DNA of 64,000 nucleotides from Sagittula stellata E-37 (GCF_039724765.1 NZ_CP155729.1:3853501-3917500), one strand, 5' to 3'; counted from the first letter of the stretch, positions 48,964-58,212 are shown. A program made the numbers and translations. Notes: generated by a model not told the origin, from the letters alone.

Positions 48964-50263
48964 GAAAAACGTCACGCTCGTGACTCACGGCGCACCCGTC
49001 CGGACGGACGCGGACATCGTCATCGGCGAAAACGGCATCGTGACGGGAATCGGTACCGGCCTAGCGACGCCCGAGGGCGCAGAGGTCGCCGACGCCCGGG
49101 GGTCGCTGTGCCTTCCCGGATTTGTGAACAGCCACAACCATTCGCCCCTGATGATCGTGCGCGGCATGGTCGAGGACAGAGGATTTGCCCCCGCCTACAT
49201 CCCTGGCGTTCCACAGGGGCACTGGCTGTCAGAGGAGGAAACACACGCGCTCGCACGGCTGGGCGTGCTCGAAATGCTGATGGCGGGGGCCACCACCATC
49301 GTCGACTACTATCGCTGCCCCGAGGCGCTGGCCCGCGCCGCCGACGAGATGGGCATGCGCGCCATGGTCGGTGGCCGGGTCATCGACATGGACACGGCCG
49401 CCCTTGCGGAAGGCCGTTTCGAACGCGCGCCTGCGCTTGGAGACGAAACCCTGCGCGCCGCACTGGACCTTGTGGAGAAATGGGACGGGCACGACCGGAT
49501 CGGCACCATCCTCGCACCGCACGCGCCGGACAGTTGCTCTCGGGACATGTTCACCGAATTTCGCGCCCTCGCCGAGCGCACGGGAAAACAGGTGCACACC
49601 CACCTCAGCCAGTCGCAAATGGAGGTGGACCAGATCCTCGCCCGCGAAGGCATGACCCCGACCGAGTTTCTCGACGACGTGGGGCTGCTGTCGCCCGACC
49701 TGATCGCCGCGCATTGCATCTTCATGTCCGACAGCGACATCGCCCGCTTCGGCGCGGCGGGTGGCGTCGTCACGCATGCCCCTATCGGCAACGCCAGCTT
49801 CGGCGCAGCCGCACCGATCAAGGCGCTCAGGGATGCCGGGGCAGCGATCACGCTGTGCACGGATACCAAATCGGCGGACATGTTCGAGGCCATGCGCATG
49901 GCCATCGCCACCGCCCGCTGGCGCGCGGGCATGTCGTTCGACCTGGATGCCGCCGAGGTCTTCGGCTGGGCCACGGCAGGCGGCGCAGACGCGCTCAAGG
50001 TTCACGCGGCCACCGGGCGACTGACTGTCGGCGACCCGGCGGATCTCATACTGCTCGACCCGCTGGCGCCCAACCTGCGCCCGGTCATCGACGGGGTAGG
50101 CGTCGTGGTGCACTCCGGATCGGCCGGCAACGTGACCGACGTCATGGTTCAGGGAGAGTGGCTGGTGCGCGACCGCAAACCCACCCGCGTCGACGCAGCC
50201 GAGGTCGTGGCAGAGGCACAGCGCGTGGCAAAAGGGCTCTGGGCCCGGGCTGCGGCGGCCTGA
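48950..50263 (+). CDS. Amidohydrolase family protein (cytosine deaminase/TrzA branch)
   Basis: The 437-residue metal-dependent hydrolase has metal ligands in LPGFVNSHNHSPLM, VHTHLSQSQME and AAHCIFMSD, and the acidic ligand in LCTDTKSADMFEAMR. Its layout matches the deaminase/dechlorinase branch. The start is reinforced by AAAGGAAAA upstream, and the first codons lie within operator copy B. It probably acts on the compound imported by the divergent ABC system. The convergent regulator gene ends four bases after its stop. Confidence 0.85.
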   Translation: MAFHLKNVTLVTHGAPVRTDADIVIGENGIVTGIGTGLATPEGAEVADARGSLCLPGFVNSHNHSPLMIVRGMVEDRGFAPAYIPGVPQGHWLSEEETHALARLGVLEMLMAGATTIVDYYRCPEALARAADEMGMRAMVGGRVIDMDTAALAEGRFERAPALGDETLRAALDLVEKWDGHDRIGTILAPHAPDSCSRDMFTEFRALAERTGKQVHTHLSQSQMEVDQILAREGMTPTEFLDDVGLLSPDLIAAHCIFMSDSDIARFGAAGGVVTHAPIGNASFGAAAPIKALRDAGAAITLCTDTKSADMFEAMRMAIATARWRAGMSFDLDAAEVFGWATAGGADALKVHAATGRLTVGDPADLILLDPLAPNLRPVIDGVGVVVHSGSAGNVTDVMVQGEWLVRDRKPTRVDAAEVVAEAQRVAKGLWARAAAA

Positions 50264-50267
50264 GCGG

Positions 50268-50936
50268 TCAGAGAAGCGCAGCGACGGTCTGGCCGGTGTG
50301 CAGGAGGTGCTGCCGCCAGATCCGCGCCGCGCGCTCCGTATCGCGCTGCCGCAGGGCCTGCATCAACACCTCGTGCTCCGACACCGCCTCGGTCAGGCGT
50401 TCGGGCTTCATGATCGCCAGGAACCGCCCGCGCCTCGCGCGCGCCATCAGCCTGCGATGCGTTTCGAACACAATACCGTTGCCGCTGCACGCCACGATGA
50501 AATCGTGGATTTCCGAATTCGTGTCGAAGTAGTCCGCGTGGTTGCCGATCTTGTGGTAGGTCATCATCCGGTCATGCATCTCTTCGAGGGTATCCAGCGC
50601 GCCCTCGTCGATGGTTTCGGCCAGCCTCTCTGCTGCGAGGCTTTCAAGCGAGGCGATCACGTCGAACAGCTCCAGCGCCTCGGCGGCGCCGTATTGCAGC
50701 ACCTGCGCACCCTTGTTGCGGGAAATCGCGATCAGCCCGTCCGCGTCGATCAGCTTCAGGGCCTCCCGCACCGGCGTGCGAGACACGTCGAGTTCGGCAG
50801 AGATCTTGCGTTCGACGATGCGCGATCCCGGCGCGTAGACGCCCTTGACGATCCTGTCGCGCAGGATGTCGGCCACCCATTGTGCCGTCGCCGTCGGCGC
50901 GTCCGGCGCCCATATGCCTTCGATTTCATCGACCAT
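50268..50936 (-). CDS. GntR/FCD family regulator of the ABC/amidase cluster
   Basis: The 222-residue regulator has a winged helix (IVERKISAELDVSRTPVREA with recognition helix VSRTPVREAL) and an FCD domain (EALELFDVIASLESLAAERL, SEIHDFIVACSGN, SEHEVLMQALRQRD). The ATG at 50936 is used; the frame stays open upstream without similarity. A copy of the palindrome AAATGGNATNCC lies 25 bases before its start, as expected for autoregulation. Confidence 0.87.
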   Translation of the reverse strand: MVDEIEGIWAPDAPTATAQWVADILRDRIVKGVYAPGSRIVERKISAELDVSRTPVREALKLIDADGLIAISRNKGAQVLQYGAAEALELFDVIASLESLAAERLAETIDEGALDTLEEMHDRMMTYHKIGNHADYFDTNSEIHDFIVACSGNGIVFETHRRLMARARRGRFLAIMKPERLTEAVSEHEVLMQALRQRDTERAARIWRQHLLHTGQTVAALL

Positions 50937-50960
50937 CGGACATCCGTTACACTGACAGAA

Positions 50961-50976
50961 AAATGGCATTCCACTT
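50961..50976. promoter_or_regulatory. Operator copy C, upstream of the GntR/FCD gene
   Basis: AAATGGCATTCCACTT differs from copy B by one base in the right half-site. It lies 25 bases upstream of the regulator start. Confidence 0.6.
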
Positions 50977-51217
50977 TCTCTGCCGCGTTTCGGGAAATCA
51001 AGCGCGCCGGATCGGCTTTTCACGAAATCCGGTCGGAACGCGACGAATTGCCAAAGACACAGGCGCCCCCCTGCCACGTCGGAGCCACCGTGCAGGACCC
51101 ACCATGACGCGGCCATCCGCCCGAATATGGCGAAGGAAGCAAGATGATGTGCAAGGCCGTCCCAGCGCAACGACGAGATTCAGCTCGTCCCGTGCCGTTC
51201 TTTCTGTCGCGTGCGTA

Positions 51218-52027
51218 TCAGCCGTCCACCACCTGCCGGATGCTGGCGGACAGTCCGCCGTCGACGATCATCTCGGACCCGGTGATGTAGCCCGCCTTGT
51301 CGGATGCCAGGAAGACCGCGGCCTCCGCGATGTCCCAGGCCGAGCCCATGCGCCCCATCGGGCACTGCCGGGCACGGGCCGCGCGCATCTCCTGCTCGGA
51401 CTTGTCGCCATAGCTGTTGGCCAACGTGATGCCGATGCGCGGCGTGTCGATCAGACCGGCGATGATCGCGTTGACGCGGATGTTCTCGGGGGCCAGTTCC
51501 ACCGCCAGCGCCCGCGCGAACTGATTGGCCCCGGCCTTGGTCGCCGAGTATGCGAGGTGCGGATAGCCCACGTTGCGGATAGACGCGATGGAGGATGTCA
51601 CGGTGATGACCCCCCTGCCCTGAGCGCGCATGTGGGGCAGAACCGCCTGCGCAGCGACGTGAAGGGACGTCAGGTTGGCATCGCTGATCCGCCGCCAGTC
51701 GGCGGGCGTGGTCTGGCCGGACGGTCCGCTTTTTCCGAGCCCGACGTTGCAATGCAGGATGTCGATGCGGCCATGCCGGTCGGCCACGCCCTCCACCAGC
51801 CGCTCGACGCTTGCGTCGTCCAGAACATCGACGACCGCTGCCTCTGCCGCGAAGCCTTCGTCCCGGATCAGGTCGACGGTGCGCGCCGCTGCATCCTCGT
51901 TGTCGTCAGCGGCGACCACAAAGGCCCCTTCGCGCGCCAGACCCATGCTTATGGCCCGGCCGATCCCGATGCCCTCGGCAATTGCACCGGCGCCGATGAC
52001 GATTGCGACGCGATCCTTCAACTGCAT
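51218..52027 (-). CDS. Short-chain dehydrogenase/reductase
   Basis: The 269-residue SDR has a cofactor loop IGAGAIAEGIGIG in place of the usual TGxxxGIG, HCNVG for NNAG, catalytic serine in VTSSIAS and YSATK for the Tyr-Lys pair. A conservative Asp at the end of strand 2 (VVAADDNED) favours NAD. ATG at 52027 follows AGGAGCGG; ATG at 52045 would overlap the tctA stop and add six residues. It is last in the citryl-CoA-lyase/TctCBA operon and should oxidise a hydroxy intermediate. Confidence 0.85.
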   Translation of the reverse strand: MQLKDRVAIVIGAGAIAEGIGIGRAISMGLAREGAFVVAADDNEDAAARTVDLIRDEGFAAEAAVVDVLDDASVERLVEGVADRHGRIDILHCNVGLGKSGPSGQTTPADWRRISDANLTSLHVAAQAVLPHMRAQGRGVITVTSSIASIRNVGYPHLAYSATKAGANQFARALAVELAPENIRVNAIIAGLIDTPRIGITLANSYGDKSEQEMRAARARQCPMGRMGSAWDIAEAAVFLASDKAGYITGSEMIVDGGLSASIRQVVDG

Positions 52028-52041
52028 GGCGGCCGCTCCTG

Positions 52042-53547
52042 TCATTTCGCCTCTGCCGAGCGGAGAGCGCTGCGTCTGGCCCGCGTCATGCGCAATTCCC
52101 GGCGCACGCCCACGAACAGCGAGAATGCGGTGATCAAGATGAAGATCCAGCAGATCGGACTGCGGAAAAAGATACCGACGTCCTCGGAAATCAGGAACGA
52201 GCGGCGCAGGTTGTCCTCGAACAGCGGGCCGAGGATGAAGCCCATCAGGAACGGCGCCGCCGCCATGTTGATCTTCATCATGATGTAGCCCAAAGCGCCG
52301 AATGCCAGCATCACACCGACGTCGAACATCTGGCTTTGCACCGCGTAGCTGCCGAAGACGCAGAACAGCAGGACCACGGGCAGAAGGATGTGGCGCGGAA
52401 TGTCGGCGATCTTGGCAAAGTAACGGATCGCCAGTTTGCCGGAGCCGAACAGCACGATCGAACTCAGCATGATGCCGATGAAGATCGCGTAGATGATCGT
52501 GATATTGTCCTGAAACATCAGCGGTCCCGGCGTCAGTCCCTGCAACATGAAAGCCCCGAGGATCACCGCCGTCACGACGTCGCCCGGAATGCCAAGAGCC
52601 AGCAGCGGGATCAGCGTCGCGCCCGCCACGCCGTTGTTCCCGGACTCGGAGGCGGCCACGCCCTCGATGTTGCCCTTGCCGAAGGTCTCCGGCGTCTTCG
52701 ACGTCCGCCGTGCTTCGCCATAGGACAGGAAGGCCGCCGCCGTCGCCCCGGCACCGGGGATCGTGCCGATGATGACACCGATGAAACTGCCGCGGATGAT
52801 CGTCAGAAGGCTGCCCTTGAATTCCTCCATCGTGACACGGCTGCGGTCGGCGGCCTTGATGGTGTGCGGGGCGATCTTGCGCATGTAGAAGTCGATGACC
52901 TCGGGCAACGCAAAAAGCCCGATCAGCAGCGGGATATAGCTGACCCCGGCCATCAGGTTGAAGTTGTCGAAGGTAAACCGCTGCGTGCCGTAAACGAGAT
53001 CCAGACCGATGGTCGAGGTCAGCAGCCCCAGAAGGCCCGAGATCAGCCCCTTGGTCAGCGACGAGCCCGAGATCGAGATCACGACCGTCAGCGAGAAGCA
53101 GATCAGCCAGAAGTACTCCGGCGGGCCGAAGGCCAGTGCCAGCCCGGCGATCAGGCTCGCGAAGAAGATCAGCGACAGGTTCGACAGGAAGTCCGCGATG
53201 CAGGACGCGTAAAGCGCCATGTTCATCGCCTTGCCCGCCTGCCCCTTCTGCGCCAGCGGGTAACCGTCCAGCAGCGTGCAGGCCGCGGCGGGCGTGCCCG
53301 GTGCACGGATCAGGATCGCTGTGATCGACCCGCCGAAGACCCCGCCCTTGTAGACCCCCACCAACAGCAGAATGCCCGTCACCGGATCGAGGTTGAAGGT
53401 GAACGGCAGCGCCAGCGCCACGGCCATCGTCGCGGTCAGGCCGGGGATGGCCCCGACCGTCACGCCGAGGCACACGCCGATGGTGATGGCCAGCAGGTTC
53501 TGGAACGTCAGGAAGAGCTGAAAGCCGGTCGCGATGTTCTCAAGCAT
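52042..53547 (-). CDS. tctA: Tripartite tricarboxylate transporter large permease
   Basis: The 501-residue membrane protein has the TctA landmarks GAIPGLTATMAVALALPFTF near the N-terminus, FGGSITAILIRAPGTPAA, IPGAGATAAAFLSYGEARR, GIPGDVVTAVILGAFMLQG and about twelve segments. It is the transport channel of the TTT system encoded with tctB and tctC. It starts three bases after the tctB stop. Confidence 0.93.
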   Translation of the reverse strand: MLENIATGFQLFLTFQNLLAITIGVCLGVTVGAIPGLTATMAVALALPFTFNLDPVTGILLLVGVYKGGVFGGSITAILIRAPGTPAAACTLLDGYPLAQKGQAGKAMNMALYASCIADFLSNLSLIFFASLIAGLALAFGPPEYFWLICFSLTVVISISGSSLTKGLISGLLGLLTSTIGLDLVYGTQRFTFDNFNLMAGVSYIPLLIGLFALPEVIDFYMRKIAPHTIKAADRSRVTMEEFKGSLLTIIRGSFIGVIIGTIPGAGATAAAFLSYGEARRTSKTPETFGKGNIEGVAASESGNNGVAGATLIPLLALGIPGDVVTAVILGAFMLQGLTPGPLMFQDNITIIYAIFIGIMLSSIVLFGSGKLAIRYFAKIADIPRHILLPVVLLFCVFGSYAVQSQMFDVGVMLAFGALGYIMMKINMAAAPFLMGFILGPLFEDNLRRSFLISEDVGIFFRSPICWIFILITAFSLFVGVRRELRMTRARRSALRSAEAK

Positions 53548-53550
53548 GGG

Positions 53551-54072
53551 TCACATCCAGTCTTCGAAGATACCGGCAGGCATGGGCACCTGCGCCACAT
53601 GCACGAAGAAAAGGTAGATCAGCAGGGGCACCGTGATGCCGACGCCCAACAGCACGAGCGGCCTGCGTTCACCGCCCATCGCCATCAGAACGACAGTCAC
53701 CACGATGGAGGTCAGCAGCATCCCCAGCGTTTCCGGCACCAGCAGGTAGATCAGCAGCAGCACGCAAAGGACCAGAAGGCGCAATTTCCAGTGCGCATGC
53801 AGGTCCGGCGGCGTCGCGTCGTCGTCGGGAACATGCGGCGCGAACAGCGCCTCAAGCAGGTGGACCAGCGCGAACAGCGCGATCGCTCCGGTCAGAACAT
53901 ACGGCAGGAAGGCCGGTGACAACGGCAGATGCTTGACCGACCCGGGCGTCGTCACGCCCGCCGGTATGACGATTGCCGCGAACAGCGCGGCAGCGATCAG
54001 TGTCAGTGCCGCAAAGACGATCTCTCGGCGGCGCCCTTTCCGGGCATCCGACTGGTGCGACGTGTCGCTCAT
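53551..54072 (-). CDS. tctB: Tripartite tricarboxylate transporter small permease
   Basis: The 173-residue protein has four hydrophobic segments (about 20-38, 52-72, 95-130 and 138-155) in the usual TctB arrangement. It lies between tctC and tctA. A strong hairpin separates it from tctC. Confidence 0.88.
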   Translation of the reverse strand: MSDTSHQSDARKGRRREIVFAALTLIAAALFAAIVIPAGVTTPGSVKHLPLSPAFLPYVLTGAIALFALVHLLEALFAPHVPDDDATPPDLHAHWKLRLLVLCVLLLIYLLVPETLGMLLTSIVVTVVLMAMGGERRPLVLLGVGITVPLLIYLFFVHVAQVPMPAGIFEDWM

Positions 54073-54106
54073 TGTCCGCCCCTCCCTCTGGCCGACGTAT
54101 CGGTGT

Positions 54107-54140
54107 CCGCGAAGGCGGCCCGCAATGGCCGCCTTCGCGG
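54107..54140 (-). repeat. Perfect 14-bp hairpin between tctC and tctB
   Basis: CCGCGAAGGCGGCC (54107-54120) pairs perfectly with 54127-54140 across a six-base loop. It has no T run on the minus strand, so it is probably an mRNA-stability or partial-termination hairpin that keeps binding-protein mRNA in excess over the permeases. Confidence 0.7.
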
Positions 54141-54148
54141 GAAGTGCA

Positions 54149-55132
54149 TCACTCGACGGTCACACCCGCGTCATCGACGACCGTCTTCCAGCTCGACAGT
54201 TCGTCCGCGATGAACGCGGAGAAGTCCTCGGGGCTGCCGCCTTCGATCTGCGCGCCGCGTGTGTCGGCGAAAGAGACGAAGGACTCGCTCGCGATGACTT
54301 CGTCCAGCGCCGAGGACAGCGTTGCCACGATCTCCGGATCGGTGCTAGCGGGCGCCAGCAGACCGAACCACGACCGCGCTGCGAACCCGTCCAGTTCCGG
54401 GATGTCGAGTTCGTCCAGCGTCGGCACGTCCTGCAACTTCTCCGAGCGCGTCGGCGTGGTCATCGCAAGCGCGCGCAGGGCGCCGGACTGGATGTGCGGC
54501 ATGGCCGACGGCAGGTTGTCGAACATCACGTCGACGTCGCCCGCCAGCAGCGCGGGCACCGCCTCACCGCTGCCACGGAACGGCACGTGCGTCATGTTCG
54601 CTCCGGTGCGCGACTTGAACATCTCGCCCGACAGGTGGATCGAACTGCCGACGCCGGAAGACCCGAAGGTCTTGCCTTCGGCCGTGGCCGCGTCGAGGAA
54701 CTCCGCCGCCGTCTGGTAGGGGCTGTCCTTGTTCACGACCATGACGTTCGGGATGGTGATGAGCAGCTTGATCGGCGCAAAGTCGGCGACCGGATCGTAC
54801 TGCAGGTTCTTGTAGACCGCCGGGGCGATCCCGTGCGAGGACACCTGCCCCATGAACAGCGTGTAGCCGTCGGGCCGCGCCTTGGCCGCCATGGTCGTGC
54901 CCAGCGTCGCCCCGGCACCGGGACGGTTCTCGACCGTCACAGTCTCGTCCAGCACCTTTGTCAGGCCGTCCGCCACCTGGCGTGCCAGGATGTCGGTGGA
55001 CCCGCCCGCGCTGTAGGGCACGATGATGGTGATGCGCTTTGCCGGATACTCCTGCGCATGGGCCACCGTGCCCAGAGCCAGCATCGACACCGCGCCGAGC
55101 GCGGCCAGCGTGCTTCTTCTGTTGATCTTCAT
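54149..55132 (-). CDS. tctC: Tripartite tricarboxylate transporter binding protein
   Basis: The 327-residue periplasmic binding protein has a leader (residues 1-27, ending AHAQE) and the Bug-family motifs ITIIVPYSAGGSTDILARQV, ENRPGAGATLGTTMAAKARP and HVPFRGSGEAVPALLAGDVD. The ATG at 55132 has GGAGGAGA at good spacing; the ATG six bases earlier is too close. It delivers a carboxylate such as citrate or a related acid to TctAB. Confidence 0.92.
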   Translation of the reverse strand: MKINRRSTLAALGAVSMLALGTVAHAQEYPAKRITIIVPYSAGGSTDILARQVADGLTKVLDETVTVENRPGAGATLGTTMAAKARPDGYTLFMGQVSSHGIAPAVYKNLQYDPVADFAPIKLLITIPNVMVVNKDSPYQTAAEFLDAATAEGKTFGSSGVGSSIHLSGEMFKSRTGANMTHVPFRGSGEAVPALLAGDVDVMFDNLPSAMPHIQSGALRALAMTTPTRSEKLQDVPTLDELDIPELDGFAARSWFGLLAPASTDPEIVATLSSALDEVIASESFVSFADTRGAQIEGGSPEDFSAFIADELSSWKTVVDDAGVTVE

Positions 55133-55191
55133 TGTCATTCTCCTCCTCCAGTTTCGATCAAAGTTTTATTCCGGCCTCCTGCCGCTGACCG

Positions 55192-55905
55192 TCATGCCGA
55201 ACCGATGGTCATGCCGCCGCAGACGTACAGGACCTGCCCCGTCACGAAGCCCGCACCTTCCGAGCAGAAGAAGCCCACGGCCTCTGCCACGTCCTCCGGG
55301 GTGCCGGTGCGCTTGACGGGCACGGTTTCGATGATCTTCTCGGTGCGCGGATCGCCCGGCGGGTTGACCTTGTTGAACAACTCGGTGGCGATAGGACCCG
55401 GCCCCACCGCGTTCACGGTGATGCCGTGACGGCCCAGCTCCAGCGCCCATGTCTTCGTCATGCCATGCAGCCCGGCCTTGGTCGCCGCGTAGGCGGTGCG
55501 CAGTTCCTTCCCCAGCGCCACGCGGCTGGAGATGTTGACGACACGCCCCATCCCCGCCGCCTTCATCGACGGCAGCACGGCCTGAAGACAGACCAGCGGC
55601 GCGCGCAGGTTGACGGCAGAGACCTGATCGATGGAGGCCGGATCCGTGTCCTCGACGGTGGCGGGCATCACGATCCCCGCATTGTTCACCAGCCGCGTCA
55701 CGCGCCGCCCTTCGCAGAAGCGGGCCAGCGCGTCCCGCGTCGCCTCCACGTCCGACAGGTCGAGTTCCAGGAACGCATCCGCATGCCCATGCTCCGGCGC
55801 GATCCGGTCGACCACGGCGACCGACAGGCCCTCCGCCTTCAACCGTTCCGCGATGGCCGCGCCAATGCCGCGCGCCCCGCCTGTCACGATGGCATGATCC
55901 GTCAT
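55192..55905 (-). CDS. SDR family oxidoreductase, FabG-like
   Basis: The 237-residue SDR has canonical motifs: TGGARGIGAAIAERL, LVNNAGIV, NISSRVA, and YAATKAGLHGMTK with the catalytic Tyr and Lys. The C-terminal VTGQVLYVCGGMTIGSA is typical. It lies four bases after the citryl-CoA-lyase-like gene and before tctC, and probably handles a hydroxyacyl or hydroxy-acid step of the same pathway. Confidence 0.87.
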   Translation of the reverse strand: MTDHAIVTGGARGIGAAIAERLKAEGLSVAVVDRIAPEHGHADAFLELDLSDVEATRDALARFCEGRRVTRLVNNAGIVMPATVEDTDPASIDQVSAVNLRAPLVCLQAVLPSMKAAGMGRVVNISSRVALGKELRTAYAATKAGLHGMTKTWALELGRHGITVNAVGPGPIATELFNKVNPPGDPRTEKIIETVPVKRTGTPEDVAEAVGFFCSEGAGFVTGQVLYVCGGMTIGSA

Positions 55906-55909
55906 GGCA

Positions 55910-56674
55910 TCAGTCTCCGAACGGCATCGCCTTGTCGACCGTTTCCCAGATGAAGCGGCCCGACGGTTTCTGTTGCTCTTCGGCGATGTGGGCGACCAGC
56001 CCTGCCGCGCGGGAGATGACGGCGAACCCGCGCATCAGCACGACCGGAATGTCCATATCGCCCAGCAAGGCTGCCGTCGCGCCGGTCGCGTTGATGGTGA
56101 TGTGGCGTCCGAACTCCGCATCGACCGCGGCCGACAGCGTCAGCAACGCATCGACATACCGGGTCGAAGCGCTTTCCGCCTTGCCGATCTCGATCAGTTT
56201 CAGGGCGCGCGGGTCGTCGGGCCGGTGCAGGTGGTGGCCGAAGCCCGGCAGATGTGCCTTGCGGGCACGATGCTCGCGCACGATCTCTGCCGCGCGCGTT
56301 GCCTGCGCGTCGCCGTCGAGGTCCACCAGTTCCGCCAGAAGGCGGGCGTTGTTCTCGATGGTGCCGACGAACTGGCTGCCCACGGCCAGAAGGCCCGCCG
56401 CCACCGCGCCCTGAAGGTTCTCCGGCGCGGACATGTAGATCGACCGCGTGGCGATGGCGCTTGGCGTCAGGCCGTGCTCCATCATCACGATCAGAATGGC
56501 GTGCATCACCCGCTGCTGCGCGGGCGACACCTCGCGCCCGAGGATGTGGCTCATCATCACCGAAACGAAGTCCGCCTCGCCCGACAACAGGTCGTCGACG
56601 AGATTGCGGTCGCGGTAGAAGATCTCCGTGTCGGTGTACCGGCACAAGGACGTGGTCGGCGCCTGCGTGGACAT
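55910..56674 (-). CDS. Citryl-CoA lyase-like protein (short citrate-synthase fold)
   Basis: The 254-residue protein is about 150 residues shorter than citrate synthase but keeps two active-site histidine regions: EHGLTPSAIATR (about 71-82) and LPGFGHHLHRPDDPRA. The segment ITINATGATAALLGD occupies the third catalytic position, and GLVAHIAEE closes the fold. This is the pattern of stand-alone citryl-CoA lyases, which split citryl-CoA to acetyl-CoA and oxaloacetate. The acyl-CoA ligase gene upstream could make the CoA ester. ATG 56674 has GGAGGG at good distance; ATG 56680 overlaps the ligase stop. Citramalyl-CoA or a related ester is an alternative substrate. Confidence 0.75.
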   Translation of the reverse strand: MSTQAPTTSLCRYTDTEIFYRDRNLVDDLLSGEADFVSVMMSHILGREVSPAQQRVMHAILIVMMEHGLTPSAIATRSIYMSAPENLQGAVAAGLLAVGSQFVGTIENNARLLAELVDLDGDAQATRAAEIVREHRARKAHLPGFGHHLHRPDDPRALKLIEIGKAESASTRYVDALLTLSAAVDAEFGRHITINATGATAALLGDMDIPVVLMRGFAVISRAAGLVAHIAEEQQKPSGRFIWETVDKAMPFGD

Positions 56675-56676
56675 GG

Positions 56677-58203
56677 TCATCCCTCCTTCACTGCAACCGC
56701 CATCTCGGCGAGATGTTGTTCGGCAAGTTGCGATTTCTGTAGTTTTCCGATGGCGTTGCGCGGCAGGTCCGCCATGAAGCGCACCGATTTCGGCGTCTTC
56801 ACCGGCCCCAGCTTTTCCCTGACGAAGGCTATGATTGCCGCCCCGGTCACGCGCGCACCGTCGCGCAGTTGAACGGCGGCATGCACGGCCTCGCCCCACT
56901 TGTCGTCGGGCACGCCGAAGACCGCGCAATCGACGATGTCGGGGTGTTCGCCCATCACCGTCTCGACGTCGGCGGGATAGACGTTGAAGCCGCCGGTGAT
57001 GATCATCTCCTTGGCGCGGCCGCGGATGTAGACATAGCCGTCCTCATCCTTCACACCCAGATCGCCGGTGTGCAGCCAGCCGTCCTTCAGCGCCTTTTCC
57101 GTCGCCTCGGGCTGATCCCAGTAACCGGTCATCAGGAGGTCGCCGCGAATGACGATCTCTCCGGTCTCGCCGGGGGGAAGGATCTGCCCGTCCGGCCCCA
57201 TCATCTCGACACGCGACAGCAGCGTCTCCCGCCCGACGGATGTGCGCTTCTCCGGATCGGCCAGTTCCCGGGCCGAGATCATCGTGGCGATCTGCGGTGC
57301 CTCGGTCTGGCCGTAGGTGGACGCCAGGCACGGGCCAAAGATCTCCTGCGCCCGGCCAATCGCCTCGGGACGCATCGGCCCCGCGCCGTAGATCAGGTTC
57401 TTCAGGTGCGCATAGTCGGCATCGCGCACGGTCAGCAACTCCATCAGCATGTACAGCACGGTCGGCGGCACGAAGGTCGTGGTGATCCGTTCCGCCTGCA
57501 GGAAATGCAGCGTCTCTTCGGGGCGCGGGCGGTCCAGCAGCACCAGCGTGCCCCCGGTCGCCAACGTCGGCAGGATGTACGTCGAAGTGCCATGGGTGAT
57601 CGGCGCCGCGGCCAGGTAGCGCTGCCCCTCCCCCAGAGACCACGCCGCGATCTGGATGGCGATATTGGTGTTCCACGCCCGGTAAGGCTGCATGACGCCC
57701 TTGGGTCGCCCGGTCGTGCCGCCGGTGAACTTGATGGCCTGGGTTGCCGAAAGTGGCAGGTGCCCTGCCTCGGGCGACTGACCGGCGTATGTCCGGCAAA
57801 GCGCCGCCGTGGTGTCGGCCTTGTCGGACCGCGCATCGGCCATCACGAACTGTGCCTGCGCGCCGGACAGCTTCTGCGCCGTCTCCGGCTGCACGATGAC
57901 GATGCTCGCCCGGGTGAGCTCAACCGAACGCAACAGCTCTTCCTGTGCATTCATCGGCTGGAGCGGCACCCAGACCTTGCCCGCCGCAAGCACCGCTAGC
58001 CACGCCACGAGATGCTCGACCGTGTTGTAACAGCAGATACCGACCCGCGATCCGAACTCCGGGTCGATGGCCTGCAACCCCGTTGCCAGCGCCTGAACCC
58101 GGTCCTGCAAGTCGCTGTATGTGACGCGCTCGCCGCCGCATTCGACCGCGACATGGTCCGGCCACAGGCGCGCTGCGCGATCGAAGAAATGGATGGGATA
58201 CAT
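56677..58203 (-). CDS. AMP-forming acyl-CoA synthetase
   Basis: The 508-residue ANL-family enzyme has the A3 phosphate loop KFTGGTTGRPKGVM (about residue 158), A5 STYGQTEAP, A7 GWLHTGDLGVKD and A10 GKLQKSQL with the catalytic lysine. It activates a carboxylic acid to its CoA thioester through an acyl-AMP. Its place between the IclR regulator and the citryl-CoA-lyase-like gene suggests the substrate is the acid imported by TctCBA. ANL ligases for tricarboxylates are not well known, which makes this assignment interesting but uncertain. Confidence 0.88.
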   Translation of the reverse strand: MYPIHFFDRAARLWPDHVAVECGGERVTYSDLQDRVQALATGLQAIDPEFGSRVGICCYNTVEHLVAWLAVLAAGKVWVPLQPMNAQEELLRSVELTRASIVIVQPETAQKLSGAQAQFVMADARSDKADTTAALCRTYAGQSPEAGHLPLSATQAIKFTGGTTGRPKGVMQPYRAWNTNIAIQIAAWSLGEGQRYLAAAPITHGTSTYILPTLATGGTLVLLDRPRPEETLHFLQAERITTTFVPPTVLYMLMELLTVRDADYAHLKNLIYGAGPMRPEAIGRAQEIFGPCLASTYGQTEAPQIATMISARELADPEKRTSVGRETLLSRVEMMGPDGQILPPGETGEIVIRGDLLMTGYWDQPEATEKALKDGWLHTGDLGVKDEDGYVYIRGRAKEMIITGGFNVYPADVETVMGEHPDIVDCAVFGVPDDKWGEAVHAAVQLRDGARVTGAAIIAFVREKLGPVKTPKSVRFMADLPRNAIGKLQKSQLAEQHLAEMAVAVKEG

Positions 58204-58212
58204 GTCTTGTCC

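Noticed and set aside
52003..53919. A 638-codon plus-strand frame rich in Gln, Arg and Asp
   Set aside because: Antisense to tctA and tctB, whose membrane segments produce this polar pattern when read in reverse.
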